DNA of 64,000 bases from Pedobacter ginsengisoli (GTDB lineage Bacteria; Bacteroidota; Bacteroidia; Sphingobacteriales; Sphingobacteriaceae). The position numbers and the translations under genes are program-made. The notes under the pieces were generated by a model. The model saw only the letters and a list, made by a program, of their open reading frames with translations. It did no database searches and was not told where the DNA came from. This document shows positions 35,420 through 44,481 of the stretch, piece by piece (positions within the stretch are counted from its first letter, which is position 1; every line of letters starts with the position of its first letter). The stretch covers positions 3,035,555-3,099,554 of the forward strand of contig NZ_CP024091.1 in the NCBI RefSeq assembly GCF_002736205.1, given 5' to 3'.

Positions 35420-36337
35420 TTAATTACACCCTTTTCCTGTTATCAGTACCTCCTTTTCTTTTATTTGACATGTAACATTCTGAATCATTGAAATCACTTT
35501 TAAAGTCTCGTCAAGCGTTTGTTTCGCATTTAGGTTAAATGTATTCTGACAATCTTTAAATAATTCTTTATCGTAATCTATTTTAACCCCGTATGCATTT
35601 TCGATGGCAAGAACTGCCTCTTCAAAATAAACTGCATTTAGGATAAGCTTACCATTATTCCATTGTGTTTTCTCGATAGCTTTGGTATTCAGTTTTTTTG
35701 GTTTACGTGTACTCTTGTTGTACACTACCTCTTCATTTGGGGTAAGTACACTTATCTGTTTTTCATTATCACTTACTGCTACCTTACCGGTTACAACAGA
35801 TACTGAAGCCGTTGAAAGGCTTTTGTATGATTTTACGACAAAGGATGTTCCAAGCACAAATGTTTTAAGCGAGGCGGCCTCTACTATGAAAGGTACCTTA
35901 TCGTTATGCACCACATTAAAAAAACCCTCTCCATCTTCGAGATAAACGATCCTTTTTGCTCCAAACTTTTTTGGATATTTTAGCGTACTCGCAGCATTAA
36001 GCCAAACTGTTGAACCGTCGGGAAGGGTAACCAATCGGGTCTCCCCTTTTGACACCTTGATAGTCACAAAATCATCGGCTTTAATATAAGAGTTATTATA
36101 AAAAAGGACACCTACAGAAAGTAATACGAAACTTATAGCGGCAGCCATCGCCATTCGCAATTTCCTGTTTGTGCCTAGTTTATTTGCAGACTGCATGTTG
36201 TAAGCATGCTTGCTTGCAGTAATACGCTCAAGCATTTCCTGACGTACCTGCTCTTTGTCATCCTGATCCCTGAAAAATTCCTCAGGATCAGAAATGCCAA
36301 ACTCTTTATAGATATCTTTTTTATTCTTAGCGTCCAT
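35420..36337 (-). CDS. FecR-family anti-sigma factor
   Basis: The 305-residue protein has a cytoplasmic N-terminal part (about 1-65), one transmembrane segment (MAMAAAISFVLLSVGVLFY, about 67-85) and a FecR domain (LPDGSTVWLNAASTLKYPKKF, VYLEDGEGFFNVVHNDKVPFIVEA). A C-terminal DUF4974-like domain follows (LNAVYFEEAVLAIENAYGVKIDYD). It differs from the first FecR in being shorter and in lacking most of the linker between membrane segment and FecR domain. It lies between its sigma gene (54 bases upstream) and susC. Confidence 0.92.
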   Translation of the reverse strand: MDAKNKKDIYKEFGISDPEEFFRDQDDKEQVRQEMLERITASKHAYNMQSANKLGTNRKLRMAMAAAISFVLLSVGVLFYNNSYIKADDFVTIKVSKGETRLVTLPDGSTVWLNAASTLKYPKKFGAKRIVYLEDGEGFFNVVHNDKVPFIVEAASLKTFVLGTSFVVKSYKSLSTASVSVVTGKVAVSDNEKQISVLTPNEEVVYNKSTRKPKKLNTKAIEKTQWNNGKLILNAVYFEEAVLAIENAYGVKIDYDKELFKDCQNTFNLNAKQTLDETLKVISMIQNVTCQIKEKEVLITGKGCN

Positions 36338-36391
36338 TATAAATACATAACGAACAAGAATTAAAGAGGTACTATGTGAAAATAAAATATT

Positions 36392-36934
36392 TTAGTTTGC
36401 CTGGTATTTAGACCTCAATCTTTTTAACGCACTGGTAATTTGATTCTTTACGGTTTGAGATGAAATGGATAATTTACCGGCTATTTCATTAACTGAAAGC
36501 TGTTCTTCTCTACTCATTAAAAATACTTTTCGCATTCCAACAGGCATATCCTGAATTTCTAGCTGGAGTTGCTGAGCCATATCTTTAGAAATGAGTTGTT
36601 CAAACACATCATTATCGGCAAAAGGATGTGTCTTTACTACTTCGTCGTCATGCTTTATACGAAGTGTTTGTCGGCGATTAAGATCAGTAAGTTTATTTTT
36701 AAGGATTATGTAAATGTATCCGATAAAGGTGGTGGTAATACAAATAGAATGACGTTTAATCCAGATGAGCATAAACAGATCATGCACCACATCTTTAGCC
36801 TCCTCTTTATTGTTTAATTTTTTACATGCCACGGCATATACCACATCCCAATAGCGTGCATAAATTTCGTTAAATGCGTCGTCGCTATCTTCTTTTAGTA
36901 AATCCAATAAAGCTAAATCAGTCAGGCCCTTCAA
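36392..36934 (-). CDS. ECF-type RNA polymerase sigma factor
   Basis: The 180-residue product has region 2 (FNEIYARYWDVVYAVACKKL, EEAKDVVHDLFMLIW) and region 4 (MPVGMRKVFLMSREEQLSVNEIA, KLSISSQTVKNQITSAL). The start is TTG (complement of 36932-36934); no ATG precedes it in frame near enough. It begins a four-gene minus-strand locus: sigma, FecR, SusC, SusD, then the phosphoesterase beyond a terminator. The 200 bases between it and the divergent CAP-domain gene hold no obvious operator repeat like the one in the first locus. Confidence 0.92.
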   Translation of the reverse strand: MKGLTDLALLDLLKEDSDDAFNEIYARYWDVVYAVACKKLNNKEEAKDVVHDLFMLIWIKRHSICITTTFIGYIYIILKNKLTDLNRRQTLRIKHDDEVVKTHPFADNDVFEQLISKDMAQQLQLEIQDMPVGMRKVFLMSREEQLSVNEIAGKLSISSQTVKNQITSALKRLRSKYQAN

Positions 36935-37134
36935 AAGATGTTGGTTTTTAAAATCGTTTGGTCACCACAATGTATTAAAAATTTCAACAAAAGTAAAACT
37001 CTAAAAAAGTGTAGAGGCTAATATTACGTTAACTTTTTATTAACTCATAGAAACTATTTAATTTTTTATATTACTATTTGGATGTCAGATTTTGCCTCCG
37101 AAAACATGGCCTGGCTTTTGTACGTGCAGAAAAT

Positions 37135-37839
37135 ATGAAACTGTTATCTATATCAATCCTATTTCTGTTTTCTATTTTTAACACTACTTTTACTCCCACC
37201 TCTCAGGTCAAAAATACATATGATAATTACTCTTGGTCTAAAGAGGAATTAAAAATGGCCAATACTGCCGGTAACTCCAGCTACCTTACCGGACAAGAAA
37301 AGGATTTGGTTATTTATATGAACCTGGCACGTATGGACGGCGAGAAATTTTTTAACACTTATTTTCAGGATTTTGTTGATGCTTATAACAAAAAGGTTAT
37401 TAAATATAGTAACTATGATGATCTTAAAATAACCAGAAACAGCAAATATTACCGCAGCCTGGAACAGCAGCTTAAGGATGTGAAAGATTTGCCGATGCTT
37501 TGGCCTGATGAGGCTTTAAGTATAGTTGCCCGGCAGCACGCGAGAGATATGAACCGCAATAATTTTACAGGACATAACTCTAGTGATGGCAGATCTGTTA
37601 AAGACAGAATATCGGGGATATACCCTAAAAGATCTAATGGCGAAAACCTTGCTTTTGGATTTTCTACAGGTTTTGAAAATATTTGTATGTTATTGCTTGA
37701 TAAGGGCGTACCTGACCTTGGCCACAGAAAAATGATTTTAAATAACTCTTATGGCTTAAACTATGTTGGCGTAAGCATCCAGCCCCACAAAAAATACGGC
37801 CATTGTGCTGTAATTGATTTTGTTGCTCTCCCCAGGTAA
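37135..37839 (+). CDS. Secreted CAP-domain (SCP/PR1-like) protein
   Basis: From the ATG at 37135 the protein has 234 residues, starting with a hydrophobic signal (KLLSISILFLFSIFN). The frame extends 19 codons upstream without signal character. The CAP domain shows VIYMNLARMDGEKFF, LSIVARQHARDMNRNNFTGHNSSDGRSVKDRI, NGENLAFGF and LLDKGVPDLGHRKMIL with His residues in the expected places (QHARD, TGHNS, LGHRK). CAP proteins are secreted and of varied function; bacterial ones are poorly known. An inserted stretch between the first helix and the HAR motif (VIKYSNYDDLKITRNSKYY) is longer than in the simplest members. Confidence 0.82.
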   Translation: MKLLSISILFLFSIFNTTFTPTSQVKNTYDNYSWSKEELKMANTAGNSSYLTGQEKDLVIYMNLARMDGEKFFNTYFQDFVDAYNKKVIKYSNYDDLKITRNSKYYRSLEQQLKDVKDLPMLWPDEALSIVARQHARDMNRNNFTGHNSSDGRSVKDRISGIYPKRSNGENLAFGFSTGFENICMLLLDKGVPDLGHRKMILNNSYGLNYVGVSIQPHKKYGHCAVIDFVALPR

Positions 37840-37937
37840 TCAGATCTTAGTAATATTCCAAAAATAATATACCATTAATTTATTATTAACAAATCGTTTT
37901 CAAAATACTTAAATTTACGGCCTCTAATTTAAGACAG

Positions 37938-39866
37938 TTGAAAATTAAGCACACAAAAACGGTAAACCTTTACCTGGCCCTGGCGTATAGGTTCTTTATT
38001 GTATTGGTTTTATATACGCTTTGCAGACTAGGCTTTTATGCCTTTAACCATAGCCTTTTTCATGGCATTACACTCCCTAAGTATCTTGTTATTTTATATG
38101 GGGGTGTAAAATTTGATGTTTCTGCTCTTTTGTACATTAACCTCATATTTATATTACTGCATGTTATACCCTTCCCTTTCAGGTACAAGGAAGGATATCA
38201 AAGATTTTGCAAATGGCTTTTCATTATCTCCAATAGCATAGGTATACTGGCAAACTTTGCCGATTTTGCCTATTTTAAATATACTTTAAAACGTACTACT
38301 GCAACTGTTTACGATCAGTTTAAAAACGAGCAAAACAAGCTAAAACTTTTTGGTGATTTTTTGGTAGACTACTGGTACCTGCTGATCTTGTTTGCTGGTT
38401 TTATATGGTTGTTTGTTAAGCTATATGATCTTGTTAAGCTTAATAAGCCTCCACATTTTACGTGGCCTGTATATGTTTTTCATACTGCTCTTATGTTTGC
38501 TATAGCATTAGTCTGCCTTACCGGAATAAGAGGCGGCTGGGGCTTTGGTACAAGACCAATTACATTAAGTAATGCTGGTGAATTTGTAGATACGCCCGAT
38601 CAGATGAACCTGGTTTTAAATACGCCTTTTTGTATATTCAGAACGCTTAGGGCTTCAAAATTACAACCCGTTCATTTTTATGATGAGCTAACATTGAATT
38701 CTATTTACAATCCAATTCATATGCCTGCCGATACAGGTAAATTTAAGCCCCTTAATGTGGTTTTCCTGATCATTGAAAGTTTAGGAAAGGAACATGTGGG
38801 AAGCCTAAATACTGATCTGGATGGAGGAAAATACAAAGGCTATACTCCTTTTCTTGATTCTTTAATTTCACAGAGCTACACTTTTACACATACTTATGCC
38901 AACGGACGGAAATCTATAGATGCCTTGCCTTCTGTTATTACAGGCATTCCCAGTATAAGAGAGCCCTTTATCCTTTCTATATATTCCGGCAATAAAACAA
39001 CAAGTATTGCTAAGTTACTGGGCGACAAAGGTTATGAAACTGCATTTTTTCATGGCGCACCTAACGGGTCAATGGGTTTTTCATCCTATACCCATCTTGC
39101 TGGTATTAAGCATTATTTTGGCCAGAATGAGTATAAACGCACCGGTGATACTGATGGTACCTGGGGAATTTGGGACGATCCTTTTATGCAGTACATGGCC
39201 CAAACGATGAATACTTTTAAGCAACCATTCTTTTCAAGTTTCTTTTCATTATCATCACATCACCCCTTCAGGTTACCTGATGAGTACAAAGGTAAATTCC
39301 CTAAAGGTCCGCTGCCTGTGCAGGAGATTTTTGGTTATACCGATATGGCATTACGCAACTTTTTTAAAACAGCCTCGGCTATGCCCTGGTATAAAAACAC
39401 CCTTTTTGTGCTTTGCGCAGATCATGCAACGCTATCCTACTACCCTGAATACCAAACCATACCAGGGTATTTTTCGATTCCTATTGTGCTATATTATCCC
39501 GGCGGAAACTTAAAAGGAAAGGCCGACAAAATTGTACAGCAGATAGATATTATGCCTACGGTATTAAACTATTTACATTACGACAAGCCTTATTTTGCAC
39601 TGGGTTTTGATGCTTTTAAAGAAGGGAATGATAACTTTGCTGTAAACAATAATGATGGTACTTTTAGTTTTTATCAGGGCGATTATCTGTTGATTAATGA
39701 TGGGAAAGAAAATAACGCTTTATATAATTTAAAAGCAGATCGTTTAACAAAAAACAACATTCTGGAAAAAGAACCGTTAATTGCAGAGAAAATGGAGAAG
39801 TCTCTGAAAGCATTTATTCAGCAATACAACAACAGGATGATTGAAAATAAACTAACAGCAAATTAA
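37938..39866 (+). CDS. LTA synthase-like membrane sulfatase-fold enzyme
   Basis: The 642-residue protein has about five N-terminal membrane segments and then an extracytoplasmic alkaline-phosphatase/sulfatase-fold domain. Visible signature stretches are NVVFLIIESLGKEHVGS (metal Glu), NGRKSIDALPSVITGIPS (nucleophile region, here Ser), SSHHPFRLPDEYKG and LCADHATLSYYP (metal Asp-His). This is the LTA-synthase family, which transfers phosphoglycerol or phosphoethanolamine groups to envelope molecules. Gram-negative members modify glycans or lipids and the acceptor here is unknown. Translation probably starts at TTG (37938), since there is no nearby in-frame ATG. A GtrA gene follows 4 bases later. 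Confidence 0.88.
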   Translation: MKIKHTKTVNLYLALAYRFFIVLVLYTLCRLGFYAFNHSLFHGITLPKYLVILYGGVKFDVSALLYINLIFILLHVIPFPFRYKEGYQRFCKWLFIISNSIGILANFADFAYFKYTLKRTTATVYDQFKNEQNKLKLFGDFLVDYWYLLILFAGFIWLFVKLYDLVKLNKPPHFTWPVYVFHTALMFAIALVCLTGIRGGWGFGTRPITLSNAGEFVDTPDQMNLVLNTPFCIFRTLRASKLQPVHFYDELTLNSIYNPIHMPADTGKFKPLNVVFLIIESLGKEHVGSLNTDLDGGKYKGYTPFLDSLISQSYTFTHTYANGRKSIDALPSVITGIPSIREPFILSIYSGNKTTSIAKLLGDKGYETAFFHGAPNGSMGFSSYTHLAGIKHYFGQNEYKRTGDTDGTWGIWDDPFMQYMAQTMNTFKQPFFSSFFSLSSHHPFRLPDEYKGKFPKGPLPVQEIFGYTDMALRNFFKTASAMPWYKNTLFVLCADHATLSYYPEYQTIPGYFSIPIVLYYPGGNLKGKADKIVQQIDIMPTVLNYLHYDKPYFALGFDAFKEGNDNFAVNNNDGTFSFYQGDYLLINDGKENNALYNLKADRLTKNNILEKEPLIAEKMEKSLKAFIQQYNNRMIENKLTAN

Positions 39867-39870
39867 TTGC

Positions 39871-40353
39871 ATGCGTAAAGCTTTATTAAAGATAATAGAT
39901 TTCTTTTATCCTCCTTTTTCTCGCTGGTTACCTATCCATACGTTTAGATACATGGTATCTGGTGGAACTACCGCTGCCACTGGAATTGTTGTATATTATA
40001 TTTGCTATAACTGGATTCTACATCAAAAAGATGTTCATCTGTCTATTCCATTTTTCCCTAACCTGATTACAGCCCCTACCGCTGCGCTAGCTATAGAATC
40101 TGTAATTACTTTCCTTATTGGTTTTATATTAAATAAGTACTTGATTTTTACGAAATCAGATTTAAAGGGACGGATACAGTTGTTCAGATACGGATCGGTA
40201 GTGGCAACAAACATCCTGCTTAATTATGCCTTACTGAAAGTATTTTTATCATTTGGTTTTTACCCAACCATCTCCAAGATTATCATTACAACTATCTTAA
40301 CTGTTTTCAGTTATTTTTCGCAGAAGCATTTTTCGTTTAAGGTAAAAAAATAG
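39871..40353 (+). CDS. GtrA-family membrane protein
   Basis: The 160-residue protein has four membrane segments and GtrA-family features (FRYMVSGGTTAATGIVVYYICY near 25-47; IESVITFLIGFILNKYLIF; LFRYGSVVATNILLNYALLKV). GtrA proteins are thought to flip polyprenyl-linked sugars or otherwise help envelope glycan synthesis. It is 4 bases downstream of the LTA-synthase-like gene, so the pair probably acts on the same envelope glycan or glycolipid. Confidence 0.87.
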   Translation: MRKALLKIIDFFYPPFSRWLPIHTFRYMVSGGTTAATGIVVYYICYNWILHQKDVHLSIPFFPNLITAPTAALAIESVITFLIGFILNKYLIFTKSDLKGRIQLFRYGSVVATNILLNYALLKVFLSFGFYPTISKIIITTILTVFSYFSQKHFSFKVKK

Positions 40354-40407
40354 ATAATTGTATCTATCGTCCGATTAATTTTACTTGTTTAAGGCTCATT
40401 ATAGCTT

Positions 40408-40415
40408 TATCTTCG
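40408..40415 (+). promoter_or_regulatory. TAnnTTCG -7-like element of the hydroxylase gene
   Basis: TATCTTCG, a variant of the TAnnTTTG consensus, ends 11 bases before the hydroxylase ATG. The same TTCG variant at the same 11-base distance precedes pfkA (59210-59217). Confidence 0.4.
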
Positions 40416-40426
40416 ACAAATAATAT

Positions 40427-42229
40427 ATGGCTTTAGAAATGAGTGATTTTAATGACTTCAATAATCCACAGGTAGCCAAGTTGCCAAAGCATCTGAAACA
40501 ATTTATTGTGGAGCAGCATTATGAGAAATATACCCCTGTAGATCAAGCAGTTTGGAGGTATGTAATGCGTCAGAATTATAGTTATTTAAAACATGTTGCT
40601 TATTATCCTTATATAAAAGGTTTACAGCGGGCGGGCTTGAGTATTGAGCATATACCTGATCTGCAAAACATGAACGATAACCTCGGAAAAATTGGTTGGG
40701 GTGCGGTTACTGTAGATGGGTTTATACCACCCGCTGCTTTCATGGAATACCAGGCGTACCGTGTACTGGTTATTGCAGCCGACATCCGTCAGATTAATCA
40801 TATAGAATATACCCCTGCTCCTGATATTATTCATGAATCGGCAGGACATGCACCGATTATCGCTGATGCTGATTACAATAATTATTTAAGTTATTTTGGC
40901 TCTATAGGTGCTAAGGCTATGTTCTCTTCAAAGGATTTTGAATTGTATGAGGCCATACGGCATCTTTCTATTTTGAAAGAGGCTGCTGATGTACAGGAAC
41001 AGGAAATTGCTAAGGCTGAACAACGATTACAGCAAATTTCTGAAAACATGGGCGAACCATCGGAAATGGCATTGTTAGGCAGGTTACATTGGTGGACTGT
41101 AGAATACGGCTTGATAGGTACTTTAGAAAATCCTAAAATTTATGGGGCCGGTTTGCTGTCGTCAATTGGAGAGAGCTCTTCTTGCATGAAGCCTGAAGTA
41201 AAAAAATTATGGTACAATAAAGACACAGTAAATTACCCCTATGACATCACCAAACCACAACCCCAATTATTTGTAACAGAGACATTCCAAAATCTGATTG
41301 ATGTTTTGGAAGATTTTGCTGATACTATGGCATTTAGACGTGGCGGTGCAGAAAGTATTGTTAAAGCCATTGAATGTAAAAATCCCGCCACTGCTGTTTA
41401 CAGTTCCGGATTGCAGGTAACGGGTGTATTTACAGACATGGGTATTGATCAGAATGATGAGCTTACTTTTATAAAAACTACCGGTCCATCGGCCCTTGCG
41501 GTTGACGGTGTACAATTTGAGGCACATGGCAAATTACACCATAAAGATGGTTTTTCATCGCCGGTAGGCAAATTGAAAGGTATAGACACGCCGATAGAAG
41601 ATATGGACATGAAGCAATTAATGGGATATGGCATTAAACCTTTTAATATGGCCATACTGGAGTTTGAAAGTGGCATTACCGTAAAAGGAATAGTAAAAAC
41701 CATCTCTCAGAAAGATAGAAGAACTTGTCTGATCTCATTTGATGAATGTACGGTTAAAGAAAGCAATGGGAATGTACTTTTCCAACCTGAGTGGGGAAGA
41801 TATGACATGGCTGTTGGCGCTACCATTGTTTCTGTATTTAATGGTGCCGCTGACAAAGAAGCGTATGAGGAAATTACACATGTTAGCGACAAACAAACTC
41901 ATCAAGCGGATCACGATGAAAAGACCCAAAAGCTGCACAGCATTTATAAAAGCATCCGTGCAATAAGGGAGCATGAGCAGAATTTTGACCAACTACCCGG
42001 CTTGTTTGAACAGGTAAAAACAGAACACCGTCAGGATTGGCTTTCTGCGCTGGAAATCCTTGAGATTTTACATCACAAACAACTTTTTCCTGAATTGGCA
42101 AAAGAAATTCGCATTTATTTAGAACTTAAGTCTGAAAACGAGGCTGAACATAAAAAACTGATCAATGATGGGCTACATGTGATTGAACATCCCATTAGTC
42201 AACAGATCACTGAAGAAGACAATCAATGA
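40427..42229 (+). CDS. phhA: Aromatic amino acid hydroxylase (phenylalanine 4-monooxygenase-like), extended form
   Basis: The 600-residue protein contains a pterin-dependent aromatic hydroxylase domain in about residues 1-310. The iron ligands are His136 and His141 (DIIHESAGHAP) and Glu226 (HWWTVEYGL), followed by YGAGLLSSIGES. In the classic Chromobacterium enzyme the second His and the Glu are 41 residues apart. Here the gap is 85, because of an inserted helical stretch (LKEAADVQEQEIAKAEQR and around). Residues about 320-600 form a beta-rich region (GKLHHKDGFSSPVGKLKGID, FDECTVKESNGNVLF) and a helical tail that I cannot assign. It would convert Phe to Tyr at the head of the catabolic genes nearby. 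Its stop overlaps the next start (ATGA). Confidence 0.87.
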   Translation: MALEMSDFNDFNNPQVAKLPKHLKQFIVEQHYEKYTPVDQAVWRYVMRQNYSYLKHVAYYPYIKGLQRAGLSIEHIPDLQNMNDNLGKIGWGAVTVDGFIPPAAFMEYQAYRVLVIAADIRQINHIEYTPAPDIIHESAGHAPIIADADYNNYLSYFGSIGAKAMFSSKDFELYEAIRHLSILKEAADVQEQEIAKAEQRLQQISENMGEPSEMALLGRLHWWTVEYGLIGTLENPKIYGAGLLSSIGESSSCMKPEVKKLWYNKDTVNYPYDITKPQPQLFVTETFQNLIDVLEDFADTMAFRRGGAESIVKAIECKNPATAVYSSGLQVTGVFTDMGIDQNDELTFIKTTGPSALAVDGVQFEAHGKLHHKDGFSSPVGKLKGIDTPIEDMDMKQLMGYGIKPFNMAILEFESGITVKGIVKTISQKDRRTCLISFDECTVKESNGNVLFQPEWGRYDMAVGATIVSVFNGAADKEAYEEITHVSDKQTHQADHDEKTQKLHSIYKSIRAIREHEQNFDQLPGLFEQVKTEHRQDWLSALEILEILHHKQLFPELAKEIRIYLELKSENEAEHKKLINDGLHVIEHPISQQITEEDNQ

Positions 42230-42927
42230 ATATAGTATTAACCGGTGCAAGTAGCGGAATTGGTTTTGAAGCTGCTTTAGAATTTACATTAAATAGCGAG
42301 AACAAGGTAGTATGTATTGCCCGTTCTTCAGATAAACTCCGCAAACTCCTGGAAATTGCTAAAGGTATTAATCCTGATTGCACGCTGCTTCCTGTAGAGT
42401 TTGACATTATAAATGATGACTACGCTGCCCTGGTACCCTTTTTAAAAGAGAGACTTGGCAAAATTGACATTTTAATAAACAATGCCGGTGCACTAATTAA
42501 CAAGCCCTTCATGGAAACCAGCCCTGCTGATCTTTATGAGATGTTTGAAAGCAATGTTGTCGGGCATTTTAGCATGATTCAAAACTTAATGCCTTTAATG
42601 GGCGAAGGGACTCATATTGTAAATATTGGCAGTATGGGTGGGTTTCAGGGAAGTGTTAAATTTCCCGGGCTAGCAGCCTATTCTTCAAGCAAAGCCGCTT
42701 TACATACTTTAACGGAGTGCCTGGCTTTTGAGCTGGCAGAAACCGGCATTAAAGTGAACTGTTTGGCTCTTGGATCTGCACAAACAGAAATGCTTGAACA
42801 GGCATTCCCGGGCTACCAATCACCGGTAATGGCTTTCGAAATGGGTAAATATGTAGCTGATTTTGCAAAGACAGGACATAAGTTTTTTAATGGAAAAGTG
42901 CTCCCTGTTGCGGTAACAACGCCTTAA
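42226..42927 (+). CDS. Short-chain dehydrogenase/reductase
   Basis: The 233-residue SDR has the cofactor motif TGASSGIG (6-13), NNAG (85-88) and the catalytic Ser136-Tyr152-Lys156. The ATG overlaps the hydroxylase stop by four bases (ATGA), so translation of the two is coupled. Because pterin-dependent hydroxylases need their dihydropterin recycled, and animal dihydropteridine reductase is an SDR, pterin reduction is a reasonable guess. No sequence motif proves it. General sugar or keto reductase activity is the alternative. No pterin-4a-carbinolamine dehydratase gene is seen in the window. Confidence 0.85.
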   Translation: MNIVLTGASSGIGFEAALEFTLNSENKVVCIARSSDKLRKLLEIAKGINPDCTLLPVEFDIINDDYAALVPFLKERLGKIDILINNAGALINKPFMETSPADLYEMFESNVVGHFSMIQNLMPLMGEGTHIVNIGSMGGFQGSVKFPGLAAYSSSKAALHTLTECLAFELAETGIKVNCLALGSAQTEMLEQAFPGYQSPVMAFEMGKYVADFAKTGHKFFNGKVLPVAVTTP

Positions 42928-42989
42928 TCAACAAGTTATCAACATTTTCAGGGTTAAAAAATAATTTTAATATCTTTAGCCCAATTGAT

Positions 42990-43532
42990 ATGAAGAAAAC
43001 CATTATTCTGTTCAGTGTAATACTTTTAAGCTTTTCGGCAGCTAAGTCGCAAACTTCTATACCCGTTCAATTTCAAGAACTGGTACATAAGCTTAGTCAG
43101 GAAGTACCAGGTCAGGATAAAAAGCAAACAGTTACTACTCCACCAAACCGTTTACTGGAATTTGCAAAATCTATGCTTGGCATTAGATACAGAACTGCAT
43201 CAAGCAGCCCTAGCAGAGGCTTTGATTGTTCTGGATTTGTGAACTATGTTTTCAGCAATTTTGGCTTTAAAGTGCCCCGTTCATCAAGAGAATTTGCAAC
43301 TAGTGGCGAGACCAAAAAGCTTGAAGATGCGAAAATTGGAGATGTAATCCTATTCACTGGAACTAACAGCAGATCCAGAACTCCCGGGCATGTTGGAATT
43401 ATTTATTCAATAGACGGTGATGAGATCAAATTTATCCATTCTTCATCAGGAAATAAAAGAGGTGTAACCATTACCAGTCTGGATGAAGGCTTTTATAAAA
43501 AACGGTTTATAAAGGTGGTAAGCATTTTATAA
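42990..43532 (+). CDS. NlpC/P60-family C40 cysteine peptidase
   Basis: The 180-residue protein has a signal peptide (IILFSVILLSFSAAKSQ) and a C-terminal NlpC/P60 domain. Catalytic residues are Cys80 (FDCSGFVNY), His134 (PGHVGIIY) and His150 (FIHSS). Such enzymes cut peptide stems of peptidoglycan in the periplasm. It lies 62 bases after the SDR gene, with its own TATCTTTA promoter-like box at 42971-42978. Its last bases overlap the convergent flavin-reductase-like gene by six. Confidence 0.9.
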   Translation: MKKTIILFSVILLSFSAAKSQTSIPVQFQELVHKLSQEVPGQDKKQTVTTPPNRLLEFAKSMLGIRYRTASSSPSRGFDCSGFVNYVFSNFGFKVPRSSREFATSGETKKLEDAKIGDVILFTGTNSRSRTPGHVGIIYSIDGDEIKFIHSSSGNKRGVTITSLDEGFYKKRFIKVVSIL

Positions 43533-44414
43533 CAACACTATTTTAAGCGCTTCGTTTACATTGCCCTGCCCCAACCATACTTTGGCAAGCTCATGAAGCT
43601 CACGTTCACGATTGTTAGCATCCCCAATAGTTGCATCTAAAATCTCTTTCACTTCTGCAAGATTCCTAACTGCATCTATTTCGTCATCAGTTGGCAAATG
43701 TTCTACATTACCCAATTTACCAAGATCATTTCCGGTTAGCACAATTGAATTACGGACAGCTTTTGGCAAAGCATCTACCCCTATTCCGAGTGTTGTTAAT
43801 GGTTTAGCTACTTTAAACAAATTCTCGGGAGTAACCCTGCAATACCAGTCACCACCTAAGCGGGCTACAAGATCAATTTTGGCCTGATCAATTTTCCCAT
43901 CTTCATCCAATATTTCTTCTTTAATGTGTATTAGCTTTACTTCGGCAAGTATGAGATTTCCTGCTCCGGGGTTTTCTCCTAAATGTATTACCTCTCTAAC
44001 TATGCATTCCATTTGTACCGGAGCCTCGGCAACTCTGGGAGGCTTTACCAGTTGAGAGGGGAGCATGGTAAAACCAGCTTTTTCGAATTCATTTACACCT
44101 TTTGGATATTCGGTACTTGCTAAACTGGTTTGCTGTACCATTTCATAATTAACTATGTTAATTACACACTCTTTTACCTCTAATATATTTTCTAGTGTAT
44201 GTTTGATGGTATTATCACGAACCCTTCTGGATGGAGAAAATATGCACAAAGGCGGGTTTGTGCTGAACATATTGAAAAAACTAAACGGACTTAAATTAAT
44301 ATTTCCGGCCTGATCTATAGTTGTGGCAAAACAAATTGGTCTGGGCGCAATTGCATATTGCATGTAATTCTGCAATTGTGCAGGGGAAAGATCCGAGGTA
44401 TTAAGGGTCAGCAT
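43527..44414 (-). CDS. Flavin reductase-like FMN-binding protein
   Basis: The product has 295 residues from the ATG ending at 44414; the frame extends ten codons further but MLTLNTSDLSP is the more natural start. The first 210 residues fit the flavin reductase/FMN-binding split barrel (AIAPRPICFATTIDQAGNINLSPFSFFNMFSTNPPLCIF; VNIVNYEMVQQTS; GVNEFEKAGFT; AEAPVQMECIV). About 85 more residues form a C-terminal helical extension. It is 67 bases downstream of the fumarylacetoacetate hydrolase gene on the same strand, in the midst of homogentisate-pathway genes, so a role in aromatic catabolism is likely. Its reaction is unknown. Confidence 0.82.
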   Translation of the reverse strand: MLTLNTSDLSPAQLQNYMQYAIAPRPICFATTIDQAGNINLSPFSFFNMFSTNPPLCIFSPSRRVRDNTIKHTLENILEVKECVINIVNYEMVQQTSLASTEYPKGVNEFEKAGFTMLPSQLVKPPRVAEAPVQMECIVREVIHLGENPGAGNLILAEVKLIHIKEEILDEDGKIDQAKIDLVARLGGDWYCRVTPENLFKVAKPLTTLGIGVDALPKAVRNSIVLTGNDLGKLGNVEHLPTDDEIDAVRNLAEVKEILDATIGDANNRERELHELAKVWLGQGNVNEALKIVLL

Positions 44415-44481
44415 AATATTACTACTTGGTATGTATAACGTCATCTCTCCTATAGTTGAGATGATAAGTACATGTCAAAAT

